From positions 62,001-126,000 of the forward strand of contig NZ_CP062973.1 of the NCBI RefSeq assembly GCF_017311165.1: 64,000 nt of DNA, read 5' to 3'. Source of the DNA: Psychroflexus sp. ALD_RP9 (GTDB taxonomy: Bacteria; Bacteroidota; Bacteroidia; Flavobacteriales; Flavobacteriaceae). The notes under the pieces were generated by a model. It saw nothing but the letters and a program-made list of their open reading frames with translations, was not told the DNA's origin and did not search any database. The translations under genes were made by a program, and so were the position numbers. Below, piece by piece: positions 42,333 through 51,467 of the stretch (position 1 is its first letter; each line of letters opens with the position of its first letter).

Positions 42333-42950
42333 TTAAATCTCTATTGAACCTTTTCCTTCTCTAACCAATATAGGTTCATTTTGAGTTAAGTCTATTACGG
42401 TAGAAGCTGTATTATCACCATAACCACCATCAATCACTAAATCAACATGTTTTTGCCATTTCTCAAAAATCAATTCAGGATCAGTAGTATATTCAACGAG
42501 GTCGTCTTCATCTCTTATTGATGTTGAAATAATGGGATTACCTAATTTTTCTACAATTGCTTTAGCAATAGAATTGTCTGGTACTCGAATCCCGACCGTT
42601 TTTTTCTTCTTAAAAACTTTAGGTAAATTATTATTGCCAGGCAGAATAAACGTATAAGGTCCTGGTAAATTTCGTTTTAAAATCTTAAATGTATTGGCTG
42701 GTATTTGCGCAACATATTCTGACAGATTACTCAAATCATGGCAAATAAATGAAAAGTTAGCTTTTTCAAGTTTTATACCTCGAAGTCTTGCTACTTTTTC
42801 TAGTGCTTTGTTGTTATTTATGTCGCAACCTAAACCATATACTGTATCTGTAGGATAAATAACCAAACCGCCATTTTTAAGTACCTTTGTAATTTTATCT
42901 AGTATTTTTTCAGACGGATTTTCTTCGTATAGTTTTACATATTCTGCCAT
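42333..42950 (-). CDS. tsaC: Sua5/YciO/YrdC-type threonylcarbamoyl-AMP synthase
   Basis: This 205-residue protein has the YrdC fold: GGLVIYPTDTVYGLGCD (about 27-43) with the nucleotide-binding K-x-R region following (about 54-62), PGPYTFILPG (about 90-99), VGIRVPD (about 112-118) and PIISTSI (about 135-141). TsaC makes threonylcarbamoyl-AMP for the t6A37 modification of tRNAs reading ANN codons. The length is that of TsaC or YciO rather than the longer Sua5, so YciO cannot be excluded. It is the last gene after pcrA and an ion channel. Confidence 0.82.
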   Translation of the reverse strand: MAEYVKLYEENPSEKILDKITKVLKNGGLVIYPTDTVYGLGCDINNNKALEKVARLRGIKLEKANFSFICHDLSNLSEYVAQIPANTFKILKRNLPGPYTFILPGNNNLPKVFKKKKTVGIRVPDNSIAKAIVEKLGNPIISTSIRDEDDLVEYTTDPELIFEKWQKHVDLVIDGGYGDNTASTVIDLTQNEPILVREGKGSIEI

Positions 42951-42952
42951 AT

Positions 42953-43585
42953 CTAATGATGTTTACCTTTTGCTTTTATTGTGTCTACTCTGCCTGTAAT
43001 ATAAGAAATTACAGCTCCAAAAGAAGCAATTCCGGTTAAAATTAAAATACCTGAAAGTAACTTTCCTATTGAAGTAACTGGATAAAAGTCGCCATAACCA
43101 ACAGTTGTAATGGTTACATAACTCCACCACAACGCATCTTCAGCGGTTTTAATATTACCGCTATCTTTTTCAAAATATAACACTAAAGTTGAAGTGATTA
43201 TCATAATTGTTACAGCCATAAAAATAATAAGGCCATATAAACTTGCCACTCTATTAGAACGAATAAACTTCACTAACATTCTAAAAGATTGAATAATTCT
43301 TAAGACTCTAAAAATTCTAAAGATTCTTACGTATCTAAATTCAGCTATAACAGGAATTGAGGATAATAAATCTAGCCAACCATAGGTAAAAAAATACTTT
43401 AGCTTTTGGTCACTATTAATAAACTGCTTTAAAAAATCGTAAAAGAAAACTATACATAAACCAAAGTCGTAATAATGTAAGAGCTTATTGACTTCTGACT
43501 CTTCTGGTAAAAAAAATGTCATTGTCAATAATGCGATGCTAAATAAAGATAAAGCTGCAACTATAAGTTTATTTACACTTAACAT
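42953..43585 (-). CDS. Voltage-gated-type potassium channel (6-TM ion transporter)
   Basis: This 210-residue protein has five to six membrane helices. A voltage-sensor-like S4 carries regularly spaced arginines (YVRIFRIFRVLRIIQSFR, about 75-92), and the pore contains the potassium filter TTVGYGDF (about 161-168) before the last helix. There is no cytosolic RCK domain and only a short basic tail. It is packed between pcrA (stop adjacent) and the Sua5-type gene (two-base gap), a co-transcribed but functionally unrelated trio. Confidence 0.9.
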   Translation of the reverse strand: MLSVNKLIVAALSLFSIALLTMTFFLPEESEVNKLLHYYDFGLCIVFFYDFLKQFINSDQKLKYFFTYGWLDLLSSIPVIAEFRYVRIFRIFRVLRIIQSFRMLVKFIRSNRVASLYGLIIFMAVTIMIITSTLVLYFEKDSGNIKTAEDALWWSYVTITTVGYGDFYPVTSIGKLLSGILILTGIASFGAVISYITGRVDTIKAKGKHH

Positions 43586-45904
43586 TTATAATTTTTTAAG
43601 TTTAGCAAATTTTAAAATGAGGTTTTTAACACCACTAGAATTAAAATTAATTGAAGCCTTAGCATCAAGTCCTGCACCATTAACTTCAATCACAGTACCT
43701 TGACCAAAACGCTCGTGTTCAACTAAATCACCGGCTTTTAAATTAACTGGTTTCGCTGGTTTTGAGATTGTTTTGCCTTCTGGTTTCAACTTTCTAAGCT
43801 TACGAAGCTGCTGTTCGGTTGGTTTATGACTTGGCGGTGGTGTAGCCTTTTTTGGTTTTTCTTGTCTTAATTTAGACTTATCTACATCATCATCAAAAAT
43901 ATCACGATCAATAAAAGATTTAAATTTATAATCGTCTTTAGGCACCATAAAATCTAAAAAACTTTCATCAATTTCTTCAATGAAACGACTTGGCTCTGCA
44001 TCTATTAATTTTCCCCATCGATAACGTGAAATCACATAGGTTAAATAAGCTTCTTTTTCAGCACGAGTTAGGGCAACATAAAACAATCGGCGTTCTTCTT
44101 CGAGTTCGCTCCTCGTATTCATACTCATAGCCGAAGGAAATAAATCTTCTTCAAGACCAACAATATAGACATATGGAAACTCTAAACCTTTAGCTAAGTG
44201 TATCGTCATTAAAGCAACTCGATCTTCATCGCCAATATCTTTATCCATATCGGTTGCTAAGGCAACATCTTCTAAAAATTCAGTCAGCGAACCTGTGGCA
44301 TCAACTAATTCTTTTTGTCCTTCGACAAAGTCTTGCACACCATTAATCAATTCCTCTATATTTTCTAATCTAGCAATACCTTCGGGTGTGCCATCTTTTT
44401 TAAATTCTTGAAGTAAACCTGATTTTTTTGCTACCAATTCAGTCATATAAAAAGCATCTTCCTGCTTAGCTGAAATTTGAAAGCTTTTAATCATATTTAT
44501 AAAATTGACAAGCTTTGTTTTGGTTCCTTTGTTTATTTTTAAATCGAGTTTGTCAATATGCTCTATAATTTCGAAGATACTTCGTTTATAATGGTTAGCT
44601 GCAAGCGTAAGTTTATCCATCGTTGTTTGACCAATACCACGTGTTGGATAATTAATAACTCGCTTTAAAGCTTCTTCATCTTTAGGATTAACAATTATTC
44701 TTAAGTAAGCTAAAACATCTTTAATTTCTTTCCGTTGATAAAATGACAAGCCGCCATAAATTCGATAAGGAATATCTTTTCTTCTCAGAGCGTCTTCAAT
44801 AGCACGACTCTGAGCGTTTGTTCTGTAAAGCACAGCAAAATCACCATTTTTAGACTGATTTTGCATACGTTTTTCAAAAATAGAACTAGCCACAAAACGG
44901 CCTTCTTCAGCATCGTTCATTAAGCGATTGACATGAATTTTCGATCCAGGTTCATTTTCTGTCCAAACAACTTTTTCAAGCTTAGTTTTATTTTTATCAA
45001 TTACAGAATTGGCTGCTTGAACTATATTTTTAGTCGACCGATAGTTTTGCTCTAAACGAAATGACTTAACCTCATCATAATCACGTTGAAAGTTTAAAAT
45101 ATTATTGATGTTTGCGCCTCTAAAGGCATAAATACTTTGGGCATCATCACCAACAACACAAATATTTTGGAAGCGATCGCTTAAGGCTCTTACAATTAAA
45201 TATTGGGAATGATTGGTATCTTGATACTCATCTACCAATATATATTTAAAGCGCTGTTGGTACTTAGCCAAAACATCCGGAAATCTTGTTAACAGTTCGT
45301 TGGTCCTTAATAATAAATCATCAAAATCCATTGCGCCTGCTTTAAAACAACGCTCAACATACTCTTGATATATATCACCCATTCTTGGGCGCTTAGCCAT
45401 TGCATCAGCTTCTTGAAGATCGTAATCATTACGATAAGCCTTAACTGTAATTAAGCTATTTTTAAAGGATGAGATACGAGATAAAATTTGTTTATATTTA
45501 TAGATATCTTTATCCAGATTCATTTCTTTAATAATGCTCCGCATTAATTGCTGAGAATCGTTAGAATCATATATCGTAAAGTTTGAAGGATAGCCTAGTT
45601 TATCACCTTCAATGCGCAATATTTTAGCAAAAACAGAATGAAAGGTTCCCATCCAGAGATTTTTGGCTTCATTGCTTCCAACAATTTGGGCAATACGATT
45701 TTTCATTTCTCGAGCCGCTTTATTGGTAAAAGTTAAAGCCAAAATATTAAAAGCATCAACACCTTGATGCATCAAATGTGCTATGCGAAAGGTTAAAACA
45801 CGTGTTTTACCTGAACCAGCACCAGCAATTACAATCATTGGACCGTCTTTTTGTAAAACAGCTTCTCGCTGGGCTTCATTTAATTGATCAATATAGTCTT
45901 GCAA
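43586..45904 (-). CDS. pcrA: UvrD/PcrA superfamily I DNA helicase
   Basis: This 772-residue 3'-5' helicase acts in nucleotide excision repair and replication restart. Motif I GAGSGKT is at 28-34, motif II DEYQDTNHSQY near 222-232, motif III VVGDDAQSIYAFRGA, motif VI VALTRAEKEAYLTY; the C-terminal 60 residues form a Tudor-like RNA-polymerase-binding region (GDLVEHERFGQGTV). The start is TTG 45904 (MQDYIDQLNEAQREAV), which fits homologues. The TTG at 45952 lies inside a -7 element and so cannot be used. No in-frame ATG precedes motif I. It is first in its operon. Confidence 0.93.
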   Translation of the reverse strand: MQDYIDQLNEAQREAVLQKDGPMIVIAGAGSGKTRVLTFRIAHLMHQGVDAFNILALTFTNKAAREMKNRIAQIVGSNEAKNLWMGTFHSVFAKILRIEGDKLGYPSNFTIYDSNDSQQLMRSIIKEMNLDKDIYKYKQILSRISSFKNSLITVKAYRNDYDLQEADAMAKRPRMGDIYQEYVERCFKAGAMDFDDLLLRTNELLTRFPDVLAKYQQRFKYILVDEYQDTNHSQYLIVRALSDRFQNICVVGDDAQSIYAFRGANINNILNFQRDYDEVKSFRLEQNYRSTKNIVQAANSVIDKNKTKLEKVVWTENEPGSKIHVNRLMNDAEEGRFVASSIFEKRMQNQSKNGDFAVLYRTNAQSRAIEDALRRKDIPYRIYGGLSFYQRKEIKDVLAYLRIIVNPKDEEALKRVINYPTRGIGQTTMDKLTLAANHYKRSIFEIIEHIDKLDLKINKGTKTKLVNFINMIKSFQISAKQEDAFYMTELVAKKSGLLQEFKKDGTPEGIARLENIEELINGVQDFVEGQKELVDATGSLTEFLEDVALATDMDKDIGDEDRVALMTIHLAKGLEFPYVYIVGLEEDLFPSAMSMNTRSELEEERRLFYVALTRAEKEAYLTYVISRYRWGKLIDAEPSRFIEEIDESFLDFMVPKDDYKFKSFIDRDIFDDDVDKSKLRQEKPKKATPPPSHKPTEQQLRKLRKLKPEGKTISKPAKPVNLKAGDLVEHERFGQGTVIEVNGAGLDAKASINFNSSGVKNLILKFAKLKKL

Positions 45905-45949
45905 AAGATATTTGTTTTTCAGTAGTTTAAATTTCAAAAATAACAGAAA

Positions 45950-45957
45950 CAAATTTA
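45950..45957 (-). promoter_or_regulatory. -7 promoter element of pcrA
   Basis: On the minus strand TAAATTTG matches TAnnTTTG. It excludes the 45952 start and predicts a transcript start near 45946 with about 40 leader bases before TTG 45904. Confidence 0.55.
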
Positions 45958-45992
45958 ATTATCAGCGCACTTTAGCATCTTATTTTGTTTAA

Positions 45993-46000
45993 TATATTTG
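45993..46000 (+). promoter_or_regulatory. -7 promoter element of the gene at 46018
   Basis: TATATTTG matches TAnnTTTG and lies 17 bases before ATG 46018. The promoters of this gene and pcrA are divergent, about 35 bases apart. Confidence 0.55.
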
Positions 46001-46017
46001 AAGAAAATTAAAATTTT

Positions 46018-46533
46018 ATGCCAAGTATTGAAACTCTTATAATGATTTTACTCCCAACACTAGTTGTTGGTGGTGTTGCTTACTATTTTTTTAAAACGCA
46101 TACCGACTTTTTAAAAGAAATTCAATATAATGATAATCTAAAAGCTTTAAAAAAAGAGGCCTTACCTGTAAGAATTCAAGCCTATGAACGTTTAACTTTG
46201 TTTTTAGAGCGTATTAATCCAGGTAGTTTACTACAGCGTGTTAAACCTACAGGCGACAATAAATTTGATTATGAAAATTTGTTAGTAGCAACTATTGAAC
46301 AAGAGTTTGAGCATAATTTAGTGCAACAAATTTATGTTTCTGATAAATGTTGGCAAGCAATTAGAGCTTCTAAAAATGCAACAATATCTCTAATTAGACA
46401 ATCTACAATGAGCGAAAAAATTACCGACAGTCAAAAATTACGCGAATATATTTTAACCGAATTACTTGAAAAAGAATCTCCTAGTATGACTGGTTTAGCT
46501 TTCTTAAAAAATGAGGCCAAACAATTGTGGTAA
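46018..46533 (+). CDS. Conserved Bacteroidetes membrane-anchored protein of unknown function
   Basis: This 171-residue protein has one N-terminal membrane helix (about 6-24) and a cytosolic helical part with ALKKEALPVRIQAYERLTLF (about 42-61) and the polar segment VATIEQEFEHNLVQQIYVS (about 91-109). It resembles a conserved hypothetical family of flavobacteria that I recall as DUF7935; I give that name with low certainty. No enzyme motif is visible. It is a single gene between pcrA (divergent) and an M1 peptidase gene (convergent, one base apart). Confidence 0.72.
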   Translation: MPSIETLIMILLPTLVVGGVAYYFFKTHTDFLKEIQYNDNLKALKKEALPVRIQAYERLTLFLERINPGSLLQRVKPTGDNKFDYENLLVATIEQEFEHNLVQQIYVSDKCWQAIRASKNATISLIRQSTMSEKITDSQKLREYILTELLEKESPSMTGLAFLKNEAKQLW

Positions 46534-46534
46534 G

Positions 46535-48604
46535 CTATTTTTTTAATAAATCTTTGAGCTTCGATACATTTTTGATCTTCCCATTATTCATGAGTTGATT
46601 TATACTAGCTTTGATCGTCTTGTCTTTTATTATTTCAGAAAATAACTGTTTTACAAAAGTTCTATATCGCCAAACTGGATGATTTAAATCTTCACTTAAA
46701 TTAACCAAACTTTCCTCATCAAAATAATTAAGCTGAAACAGATATACAAAAGCTTGTCGCTTGATTTGATAAGGCATTTCTGGTACCGTATAATTTACTA
46801 AACCTCTGACTGGTTGGTATGCATTATCTGGATTGTTGAGTGCTGAAAGCATTAAATGTAATAACTTCATATTTAAATGAATATTACCGTCTTGACCTTT
46901 AGTTTGTTTAAGGTAAAAGCTTCTTTTTTTAGGAAAATTGAGCCATAACTTCAACAAAGCGTGCTCTCTCGTGATGTAAGATTCATCTTTAAGTAATTCT
47001 TCAAAAGATAACTGAAGTTGTCTTGGAATTTTACTGATATTTTTAATAAGAACTTGTCTTGTTTTTAAGTGTTTAGTTTCTAGTGCAAGTTGAAGTAACT
47101 CGTTATTAATTAAATTTTTATCGCTAGTTAATTGCAAGGCCACCTCGGGACCAAAATAATCAATATGTTTGCTTAATAAAGCTTCTTTTAACTGCTTTTG
47201 TTTTTCAGAAACCGGTAGCCCGCGCAAAGCCTTCAGCTCAAATAATTGTTCAATAAAAGAAGATTTGGTTAAAATGAGTTGGGCTTCTTCAGCTGGAAAG
47301 GACTTTTGTAGCAGCCAATCTTGTTTAAATTGTGCTAAATTTACTTGAGTTAATGATTGAACTTCAGCTAGGAAATCATCAGTTTCGACAGACTTGTAAG
47401 CATTATTAACTAAATACTGACTAATCGCTTCAAAAAAGACTTTATCTCCTACTCGATTTCGCAAAGCGTGAAGAGCCCATGCACCTTTTTCATAAAATGT
47501 AAGCGAATTAGCATTTGGATTAAACAAACGCTGACCTTTTCCTTGGTCTGAACGTAGTTTTAAACTTTCTGCAGTCGAGAATAACTGATGCTCAAAATAC
47601 GGTGTACCAAATAAATGCTCTTGAGCCAAATACGAAAAGTAAGTGGCAAATCCCTCATGAAGCCAGTGATGTTTTGCTGAAGTTTCGGTTACTAAATTCC
47701 CAAACCATTGATGCGCTAATTCATGTGCTTCTACATTAACGAAATCTGAATCATTTTTTGCAATTGAGTCAGTGATAAATTCATCTGAAAAGATGGTACA
47801 GCTTGTATTTTCCATACCTGCATATAAAAAATCACGAACACCAATTTGCTTATAATTTTGCCAAGGATAGCTTACACCTATTTTCTGCTCTAAAAAATTA
47901 AATATATCCTGTGTGTATATAAATGTTGACTTAAAATCAAGTGAATCTTGAGCAGGTAAATAATTGTATATAGAAATTCCGCTATTTGAGTTTTGGGTTT
48001 CTTCAACGAAATTTCCAGCTGCAAAAGCAACCAAATAACTGCTCATAGGCTTTTGCATATCAAACTCCCAAGTTGTTAAATTAACGTTTTTAGACTTTCG
48101 TTTTAGATTTCCATTAGAAACCAATTTATATTGACTTGGCAAGGTGTAAGTTAAATCAAATTCAATTTTATCACGCATATCATCTAAACTTGGCAACCAA
48201 TGTGAAGTGTACTTACCTTGACCTTGCGTCCAAATTTGAAGTGGAAATTCAGTATCTCCTAATTTACCAGTAAAATAAAGTGTTTGTTTTGGTTTAGCTT
48301 GATAACTTACATCAATTTTATAACTTTTATTTGGTTTAAAATGGTGATAGAAAATTATTTTTTCGGAATTATAGCTGAATTTGAATTGATTTGAATTGAC
48401 AGACTTAAAATTTTGAGCATCAAAAAACACTGAGTCAACTGCTGACTTGATATGAAAATAAATTGAGACTTCTGCTGAAATACGTCGTAAAGTATCATTT
48501 ATGGTAACTTCAGCTTTAATCCTTTTAACATCTAAATTTGGTTGATGTTGTGCTGTTAAAATTGATGTTATAAATAAATTTAATAAAACTAAAATAGATT
48601 TCAT
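46535..48604 (-). CDS. Exported M1 family aminopeptidase
   Basis: This 689-residue protein has a signal peptide (1-18, ending L-T-A-Q). The zinc site HELAHQWFGN is near 290-299 with E about 19 residues later in HEGFATYFSY, and GMENTS (about 253-258) is the substrate-binding GxMEN. Residues 440-689 form the helical HEAT-like C-terminal domain of aminopeptidase N. It should trim peptides in the periplasm. It is larger than the M1 protein at 19726-21366 and not closely similar to it. Confidence 0.94.
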   Translation of the reverse strand: MKSILVLLNLFITSILTAQHQPNLDVKRIKAEVTINDTLRRISAEVSIYFHIKSAVDSVFFDAQNFKSVNSNQFKFSYNSEKIIFYHHFKPNKSYKIDVSYQAKPKQTLYFTGKLGDTEFPLQIWTQGQGKYTSHWLPSLDDMRDKIEFDLTYTLPSQYKLVSNGNLKRKSKNVNLTTWEFDMQKPMSSYLVAFAAGNFVEETQNSNSGISIYNYLPAQDSLDFKSTFIYTQDIFNFLEQKIGVSYPWQNYKQIGVRDFLYAGMENTSCTIFSDEFITDSIAKNDSDFVNVEAHELAHQWFGNLVTETSAKHHWLHEGFATYFSYLAQEHLFGTPYFEHQLFSTAESLKLRSDQGKGQRLFNPNANSLTFYEKGAWALHALRNRVGDKVFFEAISQYLVNNAYKSVETDDFLAEVQSLTQVNLAQFKQDWLLQKSFPAEEAQLILTKSSFIEQLFELKALRGLPVSEKQKQLKEALLSKHIDYFGPEVALQLTSDKNLINNELLQLALETKHLKTRQVLIKNISKIPRQLQLSFEELLKDESYITREHALLKLWLNFPKKRSFYLKQTKGQDGNIHLNMKLLHLMLSALNNPDNAYQPVRGLVNYTVPEMPYQIKRQAFVYLFQLNYFDEESLVNLSEDLNHPVWRYRTFVKQLFSEIIKDKTIKASINQLMNNGKIKNVSKLKDLLKK

Positions 48605-48678
48605 AATTCAGTTTTTACAAATATCTTATAAAAATAGAATTATGCGTTGGTAAATCACAAAAGCTCAAATAAAATAGA

Positions 48679-50253
48679 TTAAACCTGGTCAGAAACAACT
48701 TTATAAGTTGGATCTTCAATAACATTCACGTCGATGATTTCTTCTGCATTCTTTAATAAATTTCTACAATCAGGTGAAAGGTGTTTTAAATGGACTTTTT
48801 TACCAACTTTCATGTAGCGCTCAGTGATTTTATTTAAAGTTTCAATAGCTGACATGTCTACTACTCTACTTTCTTTGAAGTCAATAATAACTTCATCAGG
48901 ATCGTTAAGAACATCAAATTTATCGTTAAAAACAGTTGTTGAACCAAAAAATAATGGTCCGTAAATTTCATAATGTTTTACGCCATTTTCATCAATATGC
49001 TTTCTAGCACGAATTCTTTTAGCATTGTCCCAAGCAAAAACTAAAGCTGCTATAATAACACCAACTAGTACAGCTAAGGCTAAATTATGTAAAACTACTG
49101 TTACGCCTGTAACGAGAACCATAACCAAGATATCAGATTTAGGCATACGCTTAAATGTCTTTAAGCTTGCCCATTCAAAAGTTCCTATCGCTACCATAAT
49201 CATAAGTCCTGTAAGTGCAGCCATAGGAAGTTGCTCAATTATACTTGCGCCGAACATTACAAACGCTAATAATGCTAATGCTGCAACTATTCCAGATAAT
49301 CTCGCTCTAGATCCGGAAGAAATATTTATCAAGCTTTGGCCTAACATTGCGCAGCCGCCCATTCCTAAAAAGAACCCAGACAACACATTAGCTGTTCCCT
49401 GAGCAACAGCCTCTTTATTACCATGGCCGCGTGTTTCGGTGATTTCGTCAATAATATTAAGGGTAAGTAAGCTCTCAATAAGTCCTACACCAGCAACAAT
49501 GGCTGAATAAGGTAAGATGGTTATAAACGTATCTAAAGTAAACGGAATAGTTGGTATAGATGGTATAGGAAAACTTCCTGAAACTGATGCAATATCTCCA
49601 ACGGTTGAAGTATCAATATCAAAAAAATAGACGATACCAAAAATTACCAAAATAGCTGCAAGTCCTGCTGGAAATGCTTTGGTCAATTTTGGAAGTCCCC
49701 AGATTATTATAATGGTTAAAATTACCAATCCTAAAAACACATAAAGCTGTTGGCCTTGCATCCATGGCGCATCATCAATTGTACTATCAACTGTAAACTG
49801 AGGTAATTGAGACATGAAAATGATTATAGCTAATCCATTAACGAATCCAAAAATAACAGGATGAGGTACTAAACGCATGAGTTTACCTAGTTTTAAGGCA
49901 CCAGCAATTATTTGAATGATACCTGCCAGAATTACCGTAACAAAAACATATTGTGTAATTTCATCAATTGTAATATTAGGGTTAGCAGCCTTGAGTGTTA
50001 CAATAAGTCCTGAAAAAACAACAGCAACAGCACCTGTAGCTCCTGAAATCATGCCTGGTCTTCCTCCTAAAATAGAGGTAACTAAACCCATAATAAAAGC
50101 CGCATAAAGACCTGTTAGTGGCGATAAGCCTGCTAATAAAGCAAAAGCAATTGCTTCTGGCACAAGCGCTAAGGCAACAGTTAAGCCAGACATTATTTCA
50201 ATTTTGTAATCAACTTTTTGTTTAAAATCAAACAAATTGAATACCTTTTTCAT
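48679..50253 (-). CDS. SulP family anion transporter with STAS domain
   Basis: This 524-residue protein has 10-12 membrane helices (about 20-410) and a C-terminal cytosolic STAS domain (about 425-520, with VVDMSAIETLNKI). SulP signatures are ALALVPEAIAFALLAGLSPLTG (about 27-48, given here in part) and GGRPGMISGATGAVAVV (about 63-79). SulP proteins carry sulfate, bicarbonate (BicA) or organic anions. With an SbtA gene in the same window, bicarbonate is an attractive guess but not shown. It stands between an M1 peptidase and oxyR on the same strand. Confidence 0.9.
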   Translation of the reverse strand: MKKVFNLFDFKQKVDYKIEIMSGLTVALALVPEAIAFALLAGLSPLTGLYAAFIMGLVTSILGGRPGMISGATGAVAVVFSGLIVTLKAANPNITIDEITQYVFVTVILAGIIQIIAGALKLGKLMRLVPHPVIFGFVNGLAIIIFMSQLPQFTVDSTIDDAPWMQGQQLYVFLGLVILTIIIIWGLPKLTKAFPAGLAAILVIFGIVYFFDIDTSTVGDIASVSGSFPIPSIPTIPFTLDTFITILPYSAIVAGVGLIESLLTLNIIDEITETRGHGNKEAVAQGTANVLSGFFLGMGGCAMLGQSLINISSGSRARLSGIVAALALLAFVMFGASIIEQLPMAALTGLMIMVAIGTFEWASLKTFKRMPKSDILVMVLVTGVTVVLHNLALAVLVGVIIAALVFAWDNAKRIRARKHIDENGVKHYEIYGPLFFGSTTVFNDKFDVLNDPDEVIIDFKESRVVDMSAIETLNKITERYMKVGKKVHLKHLSPDCRNLLKNAEEIIDVNVIEDPTYKVVSDQV

Positions 50254-50377
50254 TTTAGGGATATTAAAAAGTTATTAGTAGATTAGGTACATTAACAAAG
50301 GATATGAAATAATATTCAAAAAAGTATAATTACCTAATTTTTAAAAATCTGCAAAACTATAATAAAAACCTACAAAT

Positions 50378-50398
50378 AAAAACTTGACTTAAGTTTTT
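50378..50398 (-). terminator. Weak terminator-like hairpin after oxyR
   Basis: AAAAACTT (50378-50385) / AAGTTTTT (50391-50398) with a 5-base loop. On the minus strand the stem ends in T and is followed by ATTTG, so any U-tract is short. A second inverted pair, AACTTGA / TCAAGTT (50381-50387 and 50403-50409), overlaps it. Confidence 0.4.
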
Positions 50399-50423
50399 TT
50401 AAATCAAGTTATAAGCTTTTTAA

Positions 50424-51377
50424 TTAATGGCGTTTTGATTTTTGGAGTGGACTAATTATTTTAACGTCTTGAAACTTTATCGCACCTTTAACAACACCTG
50501 AAATGACTTGCCTTAAAGCATCAATCAAATGACTTTTCAGCTCATTTTTATGGTGAATGATACTTATTTCTCTAGCTGGGTTAGGTTTTTCAAAATAGCG
50601 AAGGTTTTGTTTTTGCTTATCTGGTAAGTCTATTGTATGTAAATAAGGTAAAAGCGTCATGCCTAAACCTTCATCTGAAAGTCTTGTTAGGGTTTCAAAA
50701 CTTCCACTTTCAAGATGAAATGCCTTTGTATTTTCAACATAACTTACATTTTTACATAGATTTAGAATACTATCCTTAAAACAATGTCCATCTTCTAGGA
50801 GCAAAATTTCCTCAGGATCTAATTGATTAACATTAATATAATCTTGCTGGTGAAACTTATGATTAGGTGGAATATAAGCTACAAAGGGCTCATAATATAA
50901 AGGCTTTTCAATAATAGAGTCATTATCTAAAGGTGAAGCAGCAATCCCTGCATCTAAGTGACCTTCTTTAATACGATCTATAATGACATCAGTTGTCATT
51001 TCTTCAATTTTGAGCTGAACTTTTGGATACTTGTTAACAAAATTCTTTAAAAACATAGGAAGCAATGTTGGCATTACTGTTGAAATAATACCAATTTTAA
51101 ACTCGCCACCAATAAAGCCTTTTTGCTGCTCAACTATATCAGTAATTCGATTACTTTCATTAACAATATTCTTAGCCTGATTAATGATTTGAACACCAAC
51201 TGAAGTTAGTTCAATAGGTTTTTTTGAGCGGTTAAAAATTTTTACGTCTAACTCTTCTTCAAGCTTTTGAACCTGCATGCTTAAAGTTGGTTGGGTAACA
51301 AATACTTTTTCGGCTGCTTTTGTAAAATTTTTGTATTCAGCTACGGCTAATACATATTGAAGTTGCGTAATTGTCAT
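50424..51377 (-). CDS. oxyR: OxyR-type hydrogen peroxide regulator (LysR family)
   Basis: This 317-residue LysR protein has a winged helix-turn-helix (1-60, with FTKAAEKVFVTQPTLS) and an effector domain (about 92-300). C199 and C208 (HCFKDSILNLC) fall at the same residue numbers as the peroxide-sensing disulfide cysteines of E. coli OxyR, which is strong evidence for the same function. It would switch on catalase and peroxiredoxin genes, none of which are in the window. A -7 element lies at 51403-51410. Confidence 0.94.
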   Translation of the reverse strand: MTITQLQYVLAVAEYKNFTKAAEKVFVTQPTLSMQVQKLEEELDVKIFNRSKKPIELTSVGVQIINQAKNIVNESNRITDIVEQQKGFIGGEFKIGIISTVMPTLLPMFLKNFVNKYPKVQLKIEEMTTDVIIDRIKEGHLDAGIAASPLDNDSIIEKPLYYEPFVAYIPPNHKFHQQDYINVNQLDPEEILLLEDGHCFKDSILNLCKNVSYVENTKAFHLESGSFETLTRLSDEGLGMTLLPYLHTIDLPDKQKQNLRYFEKPNPAREISIIHHKNELKSHLIDALRQVISGVVKGAIKFQDVKIISPLQKSKRH

Positions 51378-51402
51378 ATTTTTAAAACTTATTACTAGAC
51401 CT

Positions 51403-51410
51403 CAAAGGTA
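51403..51410 (-). promoter_or_regulatory. -7 promoter element of oxyR
   Basis: On the minus strand TACCTTTG matches TAnnTTTG, 25 bases before ATG 51377. Confidence 0.5.
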
Positions 51411-51467
51411 TAATTTTATCTTATACAATTAAATGAAGTTATTTCTTTTGTTAGCTAATCTAAAGGA

